Counted from the stretch's first letter, positions 1 to 8,507 are shown. The stretch is DNA of 64,000 bases from Nocardia crassostreae (GCF_001613405.1 NZ_BDCH01000036.1:62001-126000), one strand, 5' to 3'. Made by a program: numbers and translations. Notes: generated by a model from the sequence alone, not told the origin.

Positions 1-160
1 GAGCGCTGCCCCGAGTCCAGCGGGAACGATCCACCGCGTCAGGGCATAGAGACGAGCTTTATGGCTGGTACGCATTTGGGGCCTCCGCAGGACAACCCCG
101 ACCTATCCGCGATGCTAGTTCGCTATCAGTTAACCGATTGGAACCGTCACCAAACCGCAA
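1..160. other. Left edge, no gene recognised
   Basis: I see no supportable coding region, hairpin or RNA gene between the window edge and the 3' end of the padR gene at 161. Open frames crossing it are antisense to padR or lack actinobacterial codon bias. Confidence 0.5.
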
Positions 161-748
161 CTACCCGGCTAATTCGCCGTCCGGGACCGGCCGCGCGGCC
201 GCGCGCTTGCCGAGCACCGACAGCGCGAACTCGCCCCAGCGGATGTTGTCCTGCTCGAGCGAGATGCCGCGCAGCAGCGTCAGATAGGGACCGATGCGCT
301 CGACCTCGGCGAGGTACGCCTGTTCGCTGCGACCGGCCAGCAGGCGGCCCCGAAGTCGTTCGTAGCGGGCCAGTTTCGCTTCGGCCCATTGCAACCGCTC
401 GGCGATGGCGGCGCGCACGACGGGTGCGTCGGCGGTTTCCATGCCCTGCACCTTGACCATGAGCTCATCGCGGATGGCGGTGGGTTTGGCGGGTTCGGCA
501 ATGTGCTCGTGCAGCGCCGCGCGACCGGCGGGGGTGATGGCGTGCAGCCGCTTGTTGGGGCGGCGTTCCTGCTGGACGACGCGGGTTTCGATGAGCCCGT
601 CGGCGGCCATGCGATCGAGTTCGCGGTAGATCTGCTGGGGCGTGGCGGGCCAGAAGTTGGCGGCCGAGGCGTCGAAGCCTTTGGCCAGGTCGTAGCCGGA
701 CGCATCGCCCTCCAGGAGGGCTGCCAGCACCGCGTGTCGTAGCGCCAT
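161..748 (-). CDS. PadR-family transcriptional regulator
   Basis: A 195-residue protein with the PadR layout: an N-terminal winged helix (residues 1-80, with the motif FWPATPQQIYRELDRMAADG where PadR proteins contact DNA) and a C-terminal helical dimerisation domain resembling Vir_Reg (about 90-180). PadR proteins usually repress a nearby or divergent gene and release DNA on binding a phenolic or other small ligand. The gene is divergent from the operon that starts at 871. The 122-bp gap between them carries two AT-rich TCAA-N4-TTGA sites that suit a PadR dimer. The start is the ATG closest to the helix-turn-helix and no upstream extension is needed. Inferred role: local repressor of the 871-3920 oxidoreductase operon. 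The ligand is unknown. Confidence 0.88.
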   Translation of the reverse strand: MALRHAVLAALLEGDASGYDLAKGFDASAANFWPATPQQIYRELDRMAADGLIETRVVQQERRPNKRLHAITPAGRAALHEHIAEPAKPTAIRDELMVKVQGMETADAPVVRAAIAERLQWAEAKLARYERLRGRLLAGRSEQAYLAEVERIGPYLTLLRGISLEQDNIRWGEFALSVLGKRAAARPVPDGELAG

Positions 749-775
749 CGGGCCAGGTTACCACCCGAGGTGATT

Positions 776-793
776 ATTCAACTTTTTGAATAT
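776..793. promoter_or_regulatory. Candidate PadR operator 1
   Basis: Perfect inverted repeat TATTCAA-cttt-TTGAATA (7-bp arms) in an otherwise GC-rich sequence, 28 bp upstream of the padR start. Its core TCAA-N4-TTGA matches the second site at 843-854. Binding by the adjacent PadR protein is inferred. Confidence 0.5.
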
Positions 794-842
794 TTGGCTC
801 TAGACACAGAGCATGCACAGGGCTAGCGTTCGAACGACTTAC

Positions 843-854
843 TCAACTAATTGA
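843..854. promoter_or_regulatory. Candidate PadR operator 2
   Basis: TCAA-ctaa-TTGA, the same core as the palindrome at 776-793, ending 16 bp before the ATG of the NTF2-like gene. A protein bound here would cover the promoter or ribosome-binding region of the 871-3920 operon. The core is short (8 conserved bases), so the match could be chance. Confidence 0.35.
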
Positions 855-870
855 CTATGCTAGGTGGATC

Positions 871-1287
871 ATGCACCCCTTCCGAGCGGCCGTCGAGGCT
901 CAGGATGCGGCGGCGGTCGAGGCGCTGCTGGCCGACAATGTGGTGTTCACCAGCCCGGTGGCATTCCAGCCGTATCCCGGCAAGGCCATTACCGCGGCCA
1001 TCCTGCGCGCGGTGCTCCGCGTGTTCGAGAACTTCCGCTACGTGCGCGAGATCGCCGATGCCGACGGGCGCGACCACGCCTTCGTATTCGAGGCCGAGGT
1101 CGGCGGCAAGAAGCTGACCGGCTGCGACTTCCTGCACTTCGACGAGGACGGCAAGATCGACGACTTCACCGTGATGGTGCGGCCGCTGTCGGCCGCGACC
1201 GCGCTGGCCGAGGCCATGGGCGCGCAGTTCGAGCGCATCAAGCAGGAGGCCACCGAGCAGGCGCTGCGCGAGGCGGCCGGGGCATGA
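871..1287 (+). CDS. NTF2-like (SnoaL-type) protein
   Basis: A 138-residue alpha+beta protein with NTF2/SnoaL features: N-terminal helix HPFRAAVEAQDAAAV, the VFTSPVAFQPYPGKAI region and later strands lining a cone-shaped pocket. Members act as small isomerases, hydratases or ligand carriers. The substrate cannot be read from sequence. It is the first gene of the operon and its TGA overlaps the start of the FAD oxidoreductase gene (ATGA), so the two are translationally coupled. The start at 871 follows a weak purine-rich stretch (aggtgga). A role as partner of the downstream oxidoreductase is inferred from coupling only. Confidence 0.8.
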   Translation: MHPFRAAVEAQDAAAVEALLADNVVFTSPVAFQPYPGKAITAAILRAVLRVFENFRYVREIADADGRDHAFVFEAEVGGKKLTGCDFLHFDEDGKIDDFTVMVRPLSAATALAEAMGAQFERIKQEATEQALREAAGA

Positions 1288-2771
1288 GCGATTACGACGC
1301 GATCGTCATCGGCGCGGGCAATGCCGGGCTGACGGCGGCCGCGACCCTGCAGCGGGCGGGGGCGCGAACCCTGTTGCTGGAGCGGCACAATATTCCCGGC
1401 GGGTGTGGAACCTCCTTCCGCCGTGGTCGTTTCGAGTTCGAGGTGGCGCTGCACCAGTTGTCCGGCGTCGGTGTCGAGGATCAGCCGATGTCCTTGCGCG
1501 ACGGGCTGTTCCAGCAGCTCGGGATTGCCGACAAGCTGGAGTTCGTGCAGGAGCACGATCTGTATCGGGCGGTGGTTCCCGGGCGGGTGGATCTGACCCT
1601 GCCCGCGGATTGGGACGGCGCGATCGAGGCCATCGAGGCGGAGTTCCCGGGTAATCGCGACCGGGTGGCGAAGTTCTTCGAGCTGTTGAAGCAGGTGACG
1701 TTCTGGCAGATCGCCGCCATGCGCGGAATGCCGGTCGAGGAGATCGACCCGATGCTGTTCCGGTACGGGCTGCGGCCGGTCGCGGACGTGCTGGACGAGT
1801 ACTTCGACGATGAGCGGATCAAGGTCGCGCTCGGCATGTACTGGACCTATCTGGGGCAGCCGCCGTCCCGGCTGCCGTTCCAGGATCTGGCCTTGACGTT
1901 GTTCGCGTACTTCGAGTTCAAACCGTGGCATGTGCGCGGCGGATCGCAGGCCATGTCGGCGGCGATCCTGGAGGCGTTCGTGCAGGCCCGGGGCGAGGTG
2001 CGGTTCAATACCGGCGTCGAGGCCATTCTGGCCGCGGGCGGGCGGGTGCTGGGCGTGCGGCTCGAGGACGGCACGGAGGTGACCGCGCCCGATGTGGTGT
2101 CCAATGCCGCGCTGCCGGTCACGTACGGGATGCTCGAAGGTATCGAGGTGCCCGCGCAGGTGCGAAACATCCTGTCCACCAGGCGCATCGGCGTTTCCGG
2201 ATTCGTGCTGCACATGAGGCTGGACGCGACGCCCGCAGAGCTGGGGTTCACCACCAGCACGACGTTCGTCAACAGGGACACCGACGACGACCGCACGCAC
2301 CGGTCCTGGCGTTCCCTCGAGCCCGCGCGCGGAATCTGTGTCAGTTCTTACGATGTCGCGCCGATCGGGTTCGCGCCCAGCGGGGCCACCCATGTCAGCC
2401 TCATGACATTGCAGTACGGCGAGGTCTGGCAGAACGTGGCCCCGGCCGACTACGCGCGCACCAAGTTCGCCTATGCCGAGACCCTGCTCGATCTGTGCGA
2501 GACGATCACGCCGGGCATTCGCGATGCCATCGAAGAGGTCTATGTCGCAACGCCTTTGACGATGATGCGCTATCTCGGCCATCCCGGCGGGACGATCTAC
2601 GGCTACGACCAGGACGCCACCGAGGGCTGGCTGTTCCGCGACAGTGAACGCCGGACCCATGTCCCCGGACTGCATCTAGCCGGTTCCTGGTCCGGTATGG
2701 GCGGTTTCCAGCCCACCCTCGAGGCGGGGGCGCGCGTCGCCCGCCGCCTGCTTCGCACCAAGGCCGCTTGA
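1284..2771 (+). CDS. FAD-dependent oxidoreductase, phytoene-desaturase/CrtI-like
   Basis: A 495-residue flavoprotein. The N-terminus has the dinucleotide-binding fingerprint AIVIGAGNAGLTAAATLQRA (residues 5-24), then an acidic strand end and ERHNIPGGCGTSF, as in phytoene dehydrogenase and all-trans-retinol saturase-like enzymes. The C-terminus has the matching FAD motif (GLHLAGSWSGMGGFQPTLEAG). The start ATG at 1284 overlaps the stop of the upstream gene as ATGA; longer starts in this frame run over that gene and are rejected. Family members desaturate or saturate isoprenoid or lipid chains. With a separate iron-sulfur reductase 13 bp downstream it probably forms a redox pair, an inference from context. 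No carotenoid synthase genes are nearby, so a carotenoid substrate is not supported. Confidence 0.87.
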   Translation: MSDYDAIVIGAGNAGLTAAATLQRAGARTLLLERHNIPGGCGTSFRRGRFEFEVALHQLSGVGVEDQPMSLRDGLFQQLGIADKLEFVQEHDLYRAVVPGRVDLTLPADWDGAIEAIEAEFPGNRDRVAKFFELLKQVTFWQIAAMRGMPVEEIDPMLFRYGLRPVADVLDEYFDDERIKVALGMYWTYLGQPPSRLPFQDLALTLFAYFEFKPWHVRGGSQAMSAAILEAFVQARGEVRFNTGVEAILAAGGRVLGVRLEDGTEVTAPDVVSNAALPVTYGMLEGIEVPAQVRNILSTRRIGVSGFVLHMRLDATPAELGFTTSTTFVNRDTDDDRTHRSWRSLEPARGICVSSYDVAPIGFAPSGATHVSLMTLQYGEVWQNVAPADYARTKFAYAETLLDLCETITPGIRDAIEEVYVATPLTMMRYLGHPGGTIYGYDQDATEGWLFRDSERRTHVPGLHLAGSWSGMGGFQPTLEAGARVARRLLRTKAA

Positions 2772-2783
2772 ACGGAGAACATC

Positions 2784-3920
2784 GTGAATCACCCGCTCGC
2801 AACGCGTTTCGACGGCGCGGCCGAGATTCTGGCCGAGATCGAGGACCGTGCTCCCGACACTCGCGACCATTCGGCCGAGACGCGCGCCACCATCGACGCC
2901 TATCACCCAAAGCGGCTGCGGCTGAACGTGGCCGAGGTCATCGACGAGACGGTCAGCACCAAAACCTTTCGGATGACAGAGCTGAGCCAGGTTGCGTTGC
3001 CGCCGTTCCTGGCCGGTCAGTACGTCAATGTCTTCATCGACGGCACCAGCCGCCCGCTCGCGATCTCTTCCAGCCCTGCGCGTCTGGATCATTACGACCT
3101 CACGGTTCGCCGTGTGCCGGGCGGGCGGATCAGCAATCTGCTCATCGACGAGGTGCGGCCGGGTCGGGAGCTGACCACGACGGGGCCGATGGGGACCTTC
3201 CACCACAACCCGCTGTTCCACGGGGACGATCTGGTGTTCCTGGCGGGCGGCTCGGGTGTCGCACCGGCGGTGAGCATGATCCGCGAGATCGTGGATCTGG
3301 GCCTGGACCGCACATTTCATCTGATCTACGGCTCGCGCGACGCGTCCGACGTCATCTTCCGCGATGAGCTCGAGGCGCTGGCCGCGGCGCATCCCGGTAT
3401 TCGCGTCGACCATGTGATCGCCGAACCCGACACCGACTGGACGGGGGCGAGCGGATTCCTCACCGCCGAGACCATCGAATCGCTTACGGGACAGCTGAAC
3501 AACCGCACGGTGTACGTCTGCGGACCGCAGGCGCTCTACCCGTACGCTCTCGAGCAGCTGACCGCACTCGGACAGCCGCGCAAGCGAATCCGGTTCGAGG
3601 CCAATAGCGCGCCCAGCGATCCCACCGTCCAGCCGCATTGGCCCGGGGGCTTGGACGCGGCCGCCGAGGTGACGGTCACCGTCAGGAACACGTCCTTCCG
3701 CACGCCGCGCAATCGTCCGCTACTGGACGCTCTGGAGGACAACGGTATTCGACCCGAAGCCGCCTGCCGCTCCGGCGAATGCAGTCTGTGCCGGGTACGC
3801 GTCGTCAAAGGTGAGGTCCACACCGCCGCGGAGGCGAAACTCCGGCCCTCCGACGATCGGTTCGGCTACACCCACTCCTGTGTGGCCTACCCGCTCGGCG
3901 ATGTGGAACTCGACCTCTAG
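2784..3920 (+). CDS. Ferredoxin-NAD(P)H reductase with C-terminal 2Fe-2S domain
   Basis: A 378-residue electron-transfer protein. An FNR-type FAD domain (about 45-150, with RPLAISSSPARL as the FAD-binding segment) is followed by an NAD-binding domain (GGSGVAPAVSMIREIV near 150-170; YVCGPQALYPYALEQL near 240) and a plant-type ferredoxin domain at the C-terminus with CRSGECSLCRV and a late Cys in THSCVAYPLG. This order resembles phenol-hydroxylase or benzoate-dioxygenase reductases. It probably passes electrons from NAD(P)H to an oxygenase or to the upstream flavoprotein. The start is GTG at 2784 with cggaga upstream. Its stop shares a palindromic CTAG with the stop of the convergent gene at 3917. 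Confidence 0.88.
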   Translation: MNHPLATRFDGAAEILAEIEDRAPDTRDHSAETRATIDAYHPKRLRLNVAEVIDETVSTKTFRMTELSQVALPPFLAGQYVNVFIDGTSRPLAISSSPARLDHYDLTVRRVPGGRISNLLIDEVRPGRELTTTGPMGTFHHNPLFHGDDLVFLAGGSGVAPAVSMIREIVDLGLDRTFHLIYGSRDASDVIFRDELEALAAAHPGIRVDHVIAEPDTDWTGASGFLTAETIESLTGQLNNRTVYVCGPQALYPYALEQLTALGQPRKRIRFEANSAPSDPTVQPHWPGGLDAAAEVTVTVRNTSFRTPRNRPLLDALEDNGIRPEAACRSGECSLCRVRVVKGEVHTAAEAKLRPSDDRFGYTHSCVAYPLGDVELDL

Positions 3921-4267
3921 TCCTCCAGCTTCACCTTGACGGTGACCTCGCCGCCCTTGTCCCGATGCGCCACGGCCAGGCCGGTACGGTCCCCGCCGTC
4001 GAGGTGCAGGGTGATCGGATGGCCCTCGCCGAGGAAGTTGCGCCACCAGGTCTTCTTGTCCGGCAAGGCGACACCGATGGTGATGGCGTCCCCGGTCCAC
4101 CAATAGGCCACCGGCGTACGGAAGGTCCTGCCCGACCGCCGACCCTGATACGTGATCTCCACCAGGCCCTTACGCATGCGCGGCCCGATCACCGGCGCGT
4201 GCATGAGCGCGACCATCGCGCCATTGAAGCCTCGAACCACCCGGCCGAGCATCGCTTTCGAGTCCAC
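3917..4267 (-). CDS. DUF385 / deazaflavin-dependent nitroreductase family protein
   Basis: A small split-barrel protein (116 residues from the chosen start) of the F420-binding DUF385 group, which includes the M. tuberculosis nitroreductase Ddn. Visible family features are LVEITYQGRRSGRTFRTPV and a later WWRNFLGEGHPITLHLDG segment. Many members reduce quinones or nitroaromatics with F420H2, but several bind other lipids or have unknown activity. I chose GTG at 4267 because AGGAGG lies 4 bases upstream; a longer frame to 4297 has no such site. It overlaps the convergent reductase gene by 4 bp at the stops. The lipase gene upstream is separated by a strong hairpin, so this gene may have its own promoter. 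Confidence 0.75.
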   Translation of the reverse strand: MDSKAMLGRVVRGFNGAMVALMHAPVIGPRMRKGLVEITYQGRRSGRTFRTPVAYWWTGDAITIGVALPDKKTWWRNFLGEGHPITLHLDGGDRTGLAVAHRDKGGEVTVKVKLED

Positions 4268-4284
4268 ACACCCTCCTGATCCGA

Positions 4285-4325
4285 ATCCGCCCTTCACCCT
4301 ATCGGCGACAGGGTGAAGGGCGGAT
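4285..4325 (-). terminator. Rho-independent-like terminator of the lipase gene
   Basis: A 16-bp perfect stem (arms 4285-4300 and 4310-4325) with a 9-nt loop, 14 bases after the lipase stop codon. It lacks a long U-tract, as is common in actinobacteria. Confidence 0.75.
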
Positions 4326-4339
4326 GTCAGGATCCGGGC

Positions 4340-5365
4340 TCAGAGCAGCCAGGGGTTGGCGGAGCAGGCCAGGGTGGGATTGGCCACCGGGTCGAGGGCG
4401 TGCAGGGCGATGGAGACCGCGCGCGGGGAGTAGACCATGGAATTGTGGTCGGAGGTGTCGGCGGCGCAACCGTCCTGCAGGAGAACGTCATCCACGGTCG
4501 CGCCCGGCCCCGCGGTCAGGTAGGTGCGGGTATAGGGGCTGGAGACCTCGTCGTACTGGTCGGCCACGATGGTGTAGTCGATGCCGGGCATGGTGTCGCC
4601 GCCGTCATTGAGCCGGGTGAGGACCAGCGAATCGATGAGCTGTTCCACGCCCGCCTGGCCGATGAGGGTTTCGGTCGGGTTGACCAGGTCCAGGCCCATG
4701 ACGTCCTTGAAGACGCCGAGCAGGCTGCCGAGACCGCTGAGCGTGGTGCCGTGGTTGGTGGCGCCGTAGGTGATGAGCTTCTTCACCTTGTTCGCGCCGG
4801 GATCGTCGGCATTCGCGCCGCCGTCGAACTTCAGGTACTCGCGCGCCACGACGCCGCCCTGCGAGTGCCCGATCAGGTCCACCTGCGTGGCGCCGGTGGC
4901 GGCGAGCACGCGGTCGACGAAGACGCCGAGTTGCTGCCCGGATTCCTCGATATCGCCGGTGGCGCCGATGGTGGGCTGCACGAGCCCGGCGCCGGGCGCA
5001 TTGGCGCGGCCGTAGTTGAAGGTGAAGACGCAATACCCGGCCTTGGCCAGCTGCGGCGACATGTAGGCGTACGCGCCGTAGGCGCTGGCCCAGGTCCCGT
5101 GTACGAGCACCACCGGACGCGGGTGCGCGGCATCGGGCTTGCAGTCCCAGTTGTTCGAACCCTGCGGCGCCACATCGGGATTGGCGAGACCGTAGGCGAA
5201 CGCGGCCGCCTCGTCGGTCAGTTCCGGACCGTAGCCGACGGTATCGGAGGAGTGGGTGTCCGGACCCGGATCGGCGCTGGCCGCCCCGGCGGTGAATCCG
5301 AGACCGGCCACCGCGACCGCTACGACCACTGCCGCGGTGCGCGGCGAACGAAGAATGCTTGTCAT
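4340..5365 (-). CDS. Secreted alpha/beta-hydrolase, lipase class 2-like
   Basis: A 341-residue secreted lipase/esterase. A Sec signal peptide (about residues 1-27, hydrophobic core AAVVVAVAVAGLGFTAG, cleavage after ASA) precedes the mature enzyme. The oxyanion segment is PVVLVHGTWASAYGA. The nucleophile elbow is GHSQGG. A late DHNSMVYSP provides the likely catalytic His. Two cysteine pairs fit extracellular disulfides. The layout matches lipase class 2 and EstA-type actinobacterial triacylglycerol lipases. The start at 5365 puts the signal peptide at the N-terminus; 13 extra codons upstream are possible but weaken it. The gene stands alone, with a terminator behind it. Confidence 0.88.
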   Translation of the reverse strand: MTSILRSPRTAAVVVAVAVAGLGFTAGAASADPGPDTHSSDTVGYGPELTDEAAAFAYGLANPDVAPQGSNNWDCKPDAAHPRPVVLVHGTWASAYGAYAYMSPQLAKAGYCVFTFNYGRANAPGAGLVQPTIGATGDIEESGQQLGVFVDRVLAATGATQVDLIGHSQGGVVAREYLKFDGGANADDPGANKVKKLITYGATNHGTTLSGLGSLLGVFKDVMGLDLVNPTETLIGQAGVEQLIDSLVLTRLNDGGDTMPGIDYTIVADQYDEVSSPYTRTYLTAGPGATVDDVLLQDGCAADTSDHNSMVYSPRAVSIALHALDPVANPTLACSANPWLL

Positions 5366-5623
5366 TGTCTCGCGGCTTTCCTGAAACGAGAGTGCCGTGG
5401 GCACGCCTGGATTGGAATCGCTGCCGCACCACTTCGTGCGAGTAGCTGAGGCAAACGCTAGAACTCATTTGCCGAAAATTCGCCGTGTGCACTCTCACGC
5501 ACCTGGAGGAACGGCCGGTCGCCGCATGGGAGCGGCCGGTCGGGACAGGGAAAAACCGAGTACGCTCAGTTTTCGGTCACGGTTTGTTCACCTGCGGTTT
5601 CTATCGTTCGACCATGCCGAATA
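5366..5623. other. Intergenic region upstream of the lipase gene
   Basis: About 260 bp between two minus-strand genes. It must hold the lipase promoter, but I could not pick a convincing -35/-10 pair. No RNA gene or repeat is evident. Confidence 0.4.
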
Positions 5624-6559
5624 TCAGCCGTTGTGCGCCGGACCGGCCCCGCGCGATTCGGCCAGCACCGTGAAATGCCGGACGGTGCCCGACAGGCCGG
5701 GCAGCTCGGCGGGCGGGGCCCAGGTCCGGAAATCGTCGCGACTGTCGCTGAAGTAGTACTTGCCGTCGTTGTAGGCGTCGAAGAATATGCGCCAGCCCCC
5801 GTCGGGCAATCGGATGACGGACTGCCCTTCCCGCGGTGTCCCCCACCCCGCCCAATCATCGGTCTGCACAAAGGAATACCGTCCACCGAGCTGTTCGGCG
5901 ACGGCGAGTTCCAGATACTTCGTGCTCTCGTTCTTGGTGAAGGCGTAATACCGCCCGAGATGATGCACCACGGTGGTGTCGATATACCCGTAGCCGACGT
6001 CATCCTTGGCCGCGAGCCCCGCCATCGGCGTCAACGGCGTCCACGACCGCAACTCGGCATCGGTCGCCGTCATCAGATGCGGCGTGAACCGATACCCGTC
6101 CGACAGCGAAACCAGCACACTGACCTCCCCACCGGGATCCACGAACCATTCCGGCGCCCACGTCGAGGTCACACCGGGCACCTTCACCTGATAGTCGTAG
6201 AGGTGAGCCCAGTTGATCCGGTCATCGCTGCGCGCGAATCCAATGGGCTGCCCCTCCCACCCGGTCGTATAGGTGAGATAAAAACGCCCATCCTTGTGCC
6301 GAATCAGACTCGGATCCCGCAGCAACCCACCCGGCGGCGTATACGCCGGTCCCCGCACCGGCTGAAATGTCGTCGCATCCGTGGATTCATAGACATACAA
6401 ATCGGTTTCACTGGCATTGGTGAATGCCGTCATCGTGTACCGGACGGAGGGCTCGACCGCCGGAGCCGCAGTCGGCGCACCCTGCGCCCGCCCGGACACG
6501 ACCAACGGCAACGGCAGTCCCGCCGCCAACGCCAGCACGGATCTTCGGCTCAGTTCCAC
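5624..6559 (-). CDS. Tat-exported GH43-like glycosidase
   Basis: A 311-residue protein with a twin-arginine signal (SRRSVLALAAGLPLPLVV, residues 4-21) followed by a five-bladed-propeller glycosidase fold. Motifs include LLRDPSLIRHKDGRFYLTYT, typical of GH43/62/DUF4975-type enzymes, with the Asp of RDPS as a likely catalytic or pKa-modulating residue, and WAPEWFVDPGG. Such enzymes remove arabinofuranose or xylose from polysaccharides. In a mycolata cell the target could be plant arabinan or the organism's own arabinogalactan; this is speculative. The start is GTG at 6559, directly before the Tat motif. There is no obvious operon partner. Confidence 0.8.
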   Translation of the reverse strand: MELSRRSVLALAAGLPLPLVVSGRAQGAPTAAPAVEPSVRYTMTAFTNASETDLYVYESTDATTFQPVRGPAYTPPGGLLRDPSLIRHKDGRFYLTYTTGWEGQPIGFARSDDRINWAHLYDYQVKVPGVTSTWAPEWFVDPGGEVSVLVSLSDGYRFTPHLMTATDAELRSWTPLTPMAGLAAKDDVGYGYIDTTVVHHLGRYYAFTKNESTKYLELAVAEQLGGRYSFVQTDDWAGWGTPREGQSVIRLPDGGWRIFFDAYNDGKYYFSDSRDDFRTWAPPAELPGLSGTVRHFTVLAESRGAGPAHNG

Positions 6560-6616
6560 CCACCGAATTATCCGGCGGTGGTTCGCCGACGAGTTGCCGA
6601 CACACCGGGACCCGGT

Positions 6617-7976
6617 TCAGACGAGGAGATCACCGAGGAACAGATAGGCGAATCCGAAATAGATGAAGACGCCGATCAGGTCCATGATCGAGGTGATGAG
6701 CGGGGCACTGAGGGTGGCGGGGTCCGTACCCATGCGGCGGGCCAGGAAGGGAAGGAGGCCGCCGATCACGCCGCCCAGGACCGTACAGGGCGAGCATGCT
6801 CAGGCCGACCACCGCGAGAACCGGCATCGAGAGGCTGTCCTTGGTGAAGTAGGCGAGGACCACCTCCAGCACGGCGATGGTGGCGCCGAGAGCCAGGGCC
6901 ACACCCATCTCGCGGCGGATGACGAAGCCGATATCGCGCCAGCGCAGTCGCATCTGACCCAGCGCCATGGAGCGGATCACCAGGGTGGCCGACTGGCTGC
7001 CGGTGTTGCCGCCCATATCGATGATCGGGGCGATGAAGGCGGCGAGGACGATCACCTGGGTCAGCATTTCCTCTTGCGCCGCAACGAAAGTACTGGTGAT
7101 GAGGCCGAAGACGGTGAGCAGTGCGAGCCAGAACACCCGGACGCCGTAGATGCGGCGCCACGGTGAATCCTGCAGGTCCAGATCGGGTCCTCCGACCGCG
7201 GATGTGCCACCGTAGCGGGCCAATTGGGTGGCGTCCTGCGCTCGCTCGAGGTCCATGGCGTCGTCGACGGTAATGATGCCGATCATGCGATTGTCGGCCT
7301 GTACCACCGGGACGGCGAGCAAGTCGTAGCGCCGAATGTATTCCACCGCTTTGACATCCGGATCATCACTGCGAACGGATACCGGGTCGGTGTGCACGAG
7401 TTGCCGGACCAGTGTGTCTTCGGCGCTGAGTGCGAGATCGCGCAGGTACACGGTCCCGAGCAGGTGTCCGGTGCCGTCGAGAACGAAGACGATGTCGATA
7501 TTCTCCTTGGCCGGTGAGGTATTTCGCAGTTCCGCGAGCGCCCGGCCCACGCTCATCTGCGCGCCGACCGTGGCGTAATCGGAGGTGGCCGCGGCGCCTG
7601 CGGTGCCTTCCGGATAGGCGGACATGCGGAGGATGTCCTCGCGTTCGGCCCGGGCGAGCAGTGGCAGCAGGCGCTGGCGGCCTTCGGTATTCAGCCGGTT
7701 GAACAGGTCGGCGCGCTCATCGGAGGGCAGCCGCCCGATCAAGGCGGCGGCGTCGTCCCAGGGCATGGCGGCCAGCACCGAATCCTGTTCCGCGTCGGGC
7801 AGTGCGACGAAGACGCGTGCTTGTTCATCGACCGGCACCGACCGCAGCAGCGCCGCCACCGCCGGTGACGGCATATCGCGGAGCGCCTCGGCAATATCGG
7901 CCGGTGGGCAGGCGCGCAGCAACCGCGCGAACCCGCCGGGGTCCGGATGCTGCGTCAGAGAGCGGATGGAGAACAT
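6617..7976 (-). pseudogene. mgtE: mgtE magnesium transporter, frameshifted near its 3' end
   Basis: The gene encodes an MgtE Mg2+ channel. The N-domain of superhelical repeats (PSDERADLFNRL) comes first, then two CBS domains (about 130-250) and the membrane domain with FIAPIIDMGGNTGSQSATLV. Reading continues in frame to LSMLALY (codon ending 6783) and then goes out of frame. The expected final segment (VLGGVIGGLLPFLARRMGTD, then TSIMDLIGVFIYFGFAYLFL) is intact in another frame from 6781 to the TGA at 6617. One extra base near 6782, or two missing, explains this. The restored length of about 452 residues matches the family. Either the gene is broken, losing part of the pore domain, or this is a sequencing error. 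The start at 7976 has a GTG alternative six codons upstream. The leader holds an M-box riboswitch. Confidence 0.85.
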
Positions 7977-8045
7977 GATTTCTTCACGGTTCACGATGAC
8001 CTCGCAGAAGATAACGGCCACTAGTGGGCACACAGCGTCAGCCGA

Positions 8046-8063
8046 CCCGCCGAAAGCGGCGGG
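8046..8063 (-). terminator. Hairpin in the mgtE leader
   Basis: 7-bp GC stem with a 4-nt loop (arms 8046-8052 and 8057-8063), 70 bases before the mgtE start. It could be the expression-platform terminator or a Rho-related pause element. No U-tract follows, so the assignment is tentative. Confidence 0.4.
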
Positions 8064-8145
8064 CGGAGATGGGGACTCCCGCATCGACTGTCCTCATCGA
8101 CAGCCGTAAGTTGATCCGGAACCGCCACGGCGGCAACGGATTCGA

Positions 8146-8217
8146 TCAGCGGGTGGAATCTGGAATCGACGAGCGGGGGTGATCGCACGCCCCATCGCTA
8201 CTCGGATACGGACTCAT
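8146..8217 (-). CDS. 23-codon proline-containing leader ORF between M-box and mgtE
   Basis: A short ORF, ATG at 8217 to TGA at 8146, reading MSPYPSSDGACDHPRSSIPDSTR. AGGAGGTGATGGC stands immediately before the ATG, one of the strongest Shine-Dalgarno sequences in the window. It lies 86 nt downstream of the M-box aptamer and 169 nt upstream of mgtE. Four of its 23 codons encode proline and two acidic residues are present, reminiscent of the Salmonella mgtL leader peptide, whose translation senses Mg2+ and proline. I infer a role in attenuation of mgtE rather than a functional protein. Conservation in relatives has not been tested. Confidence 0.55.
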   Translation of the reverse strand: MSPYPSSDGACDHPRSSIPDSTR

Positions 8218-8302
8218 GCCATCACCTCCTGCCGGTCGGGGCGCGCGCGGGCGCCGAACTGCACGCAGGAGTAGAGCCGGGCACGGATCGGCCGCGGCTG
8301 AG

Positions 8303-8458
8303 CACCCCTCTCGACAGAGCTTTGGCACTGCACGGCGTAACCCGCGATGCGGGAGCCACTTGGGCTCAACCCTTCAGCCGGGAGGAGCTGTCCTGACCCG
8401 GGGCGTCTCTCGACGTTTGGGGTCAGTGGCCTGTATCCGTGCAGACGCCTCACCTAGC
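8303..8458 (-). ncRNA. M-box (ykoK) magnesium riboswitch
   Basis: The minus strand shows the family's conserved blocks in order: CTAGGTGAGGCgtct, CACGGATACAGGCCACTG, ACGTCGAGAGACGCC, a long variable stem, GCAGTGCCAAAGCTCTGTCG and the closing GAGAGG. These match the M-box consensus that folds into three parallel helices around Mg2+ and switches off expression when Mg2+ is high. It sits upstream of and co-directional with mgtE, the classical target. The leader between aptamer and gene is long (about 330 nt) and holds a leader ORF and a hairpin, so the switch may act through translation of that ORF or Rho rather than a simple terminator. Boundaries are approximate. Confidence 0.93.
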
Positions 8459-8507
8459 GAGGTGCATGCGGTGCAGAGACTAACCACATGTCTCGGGCAT
8501 GCGCAAA

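Noticed and set aside
864..1283. Upstream extension of the FAD oxidoreductase frame
   Set aside because: It overlaps the NTF2-like gene in another frame and is Arg-rich without similarity; the ATGA overlap gives a better start at 1284.
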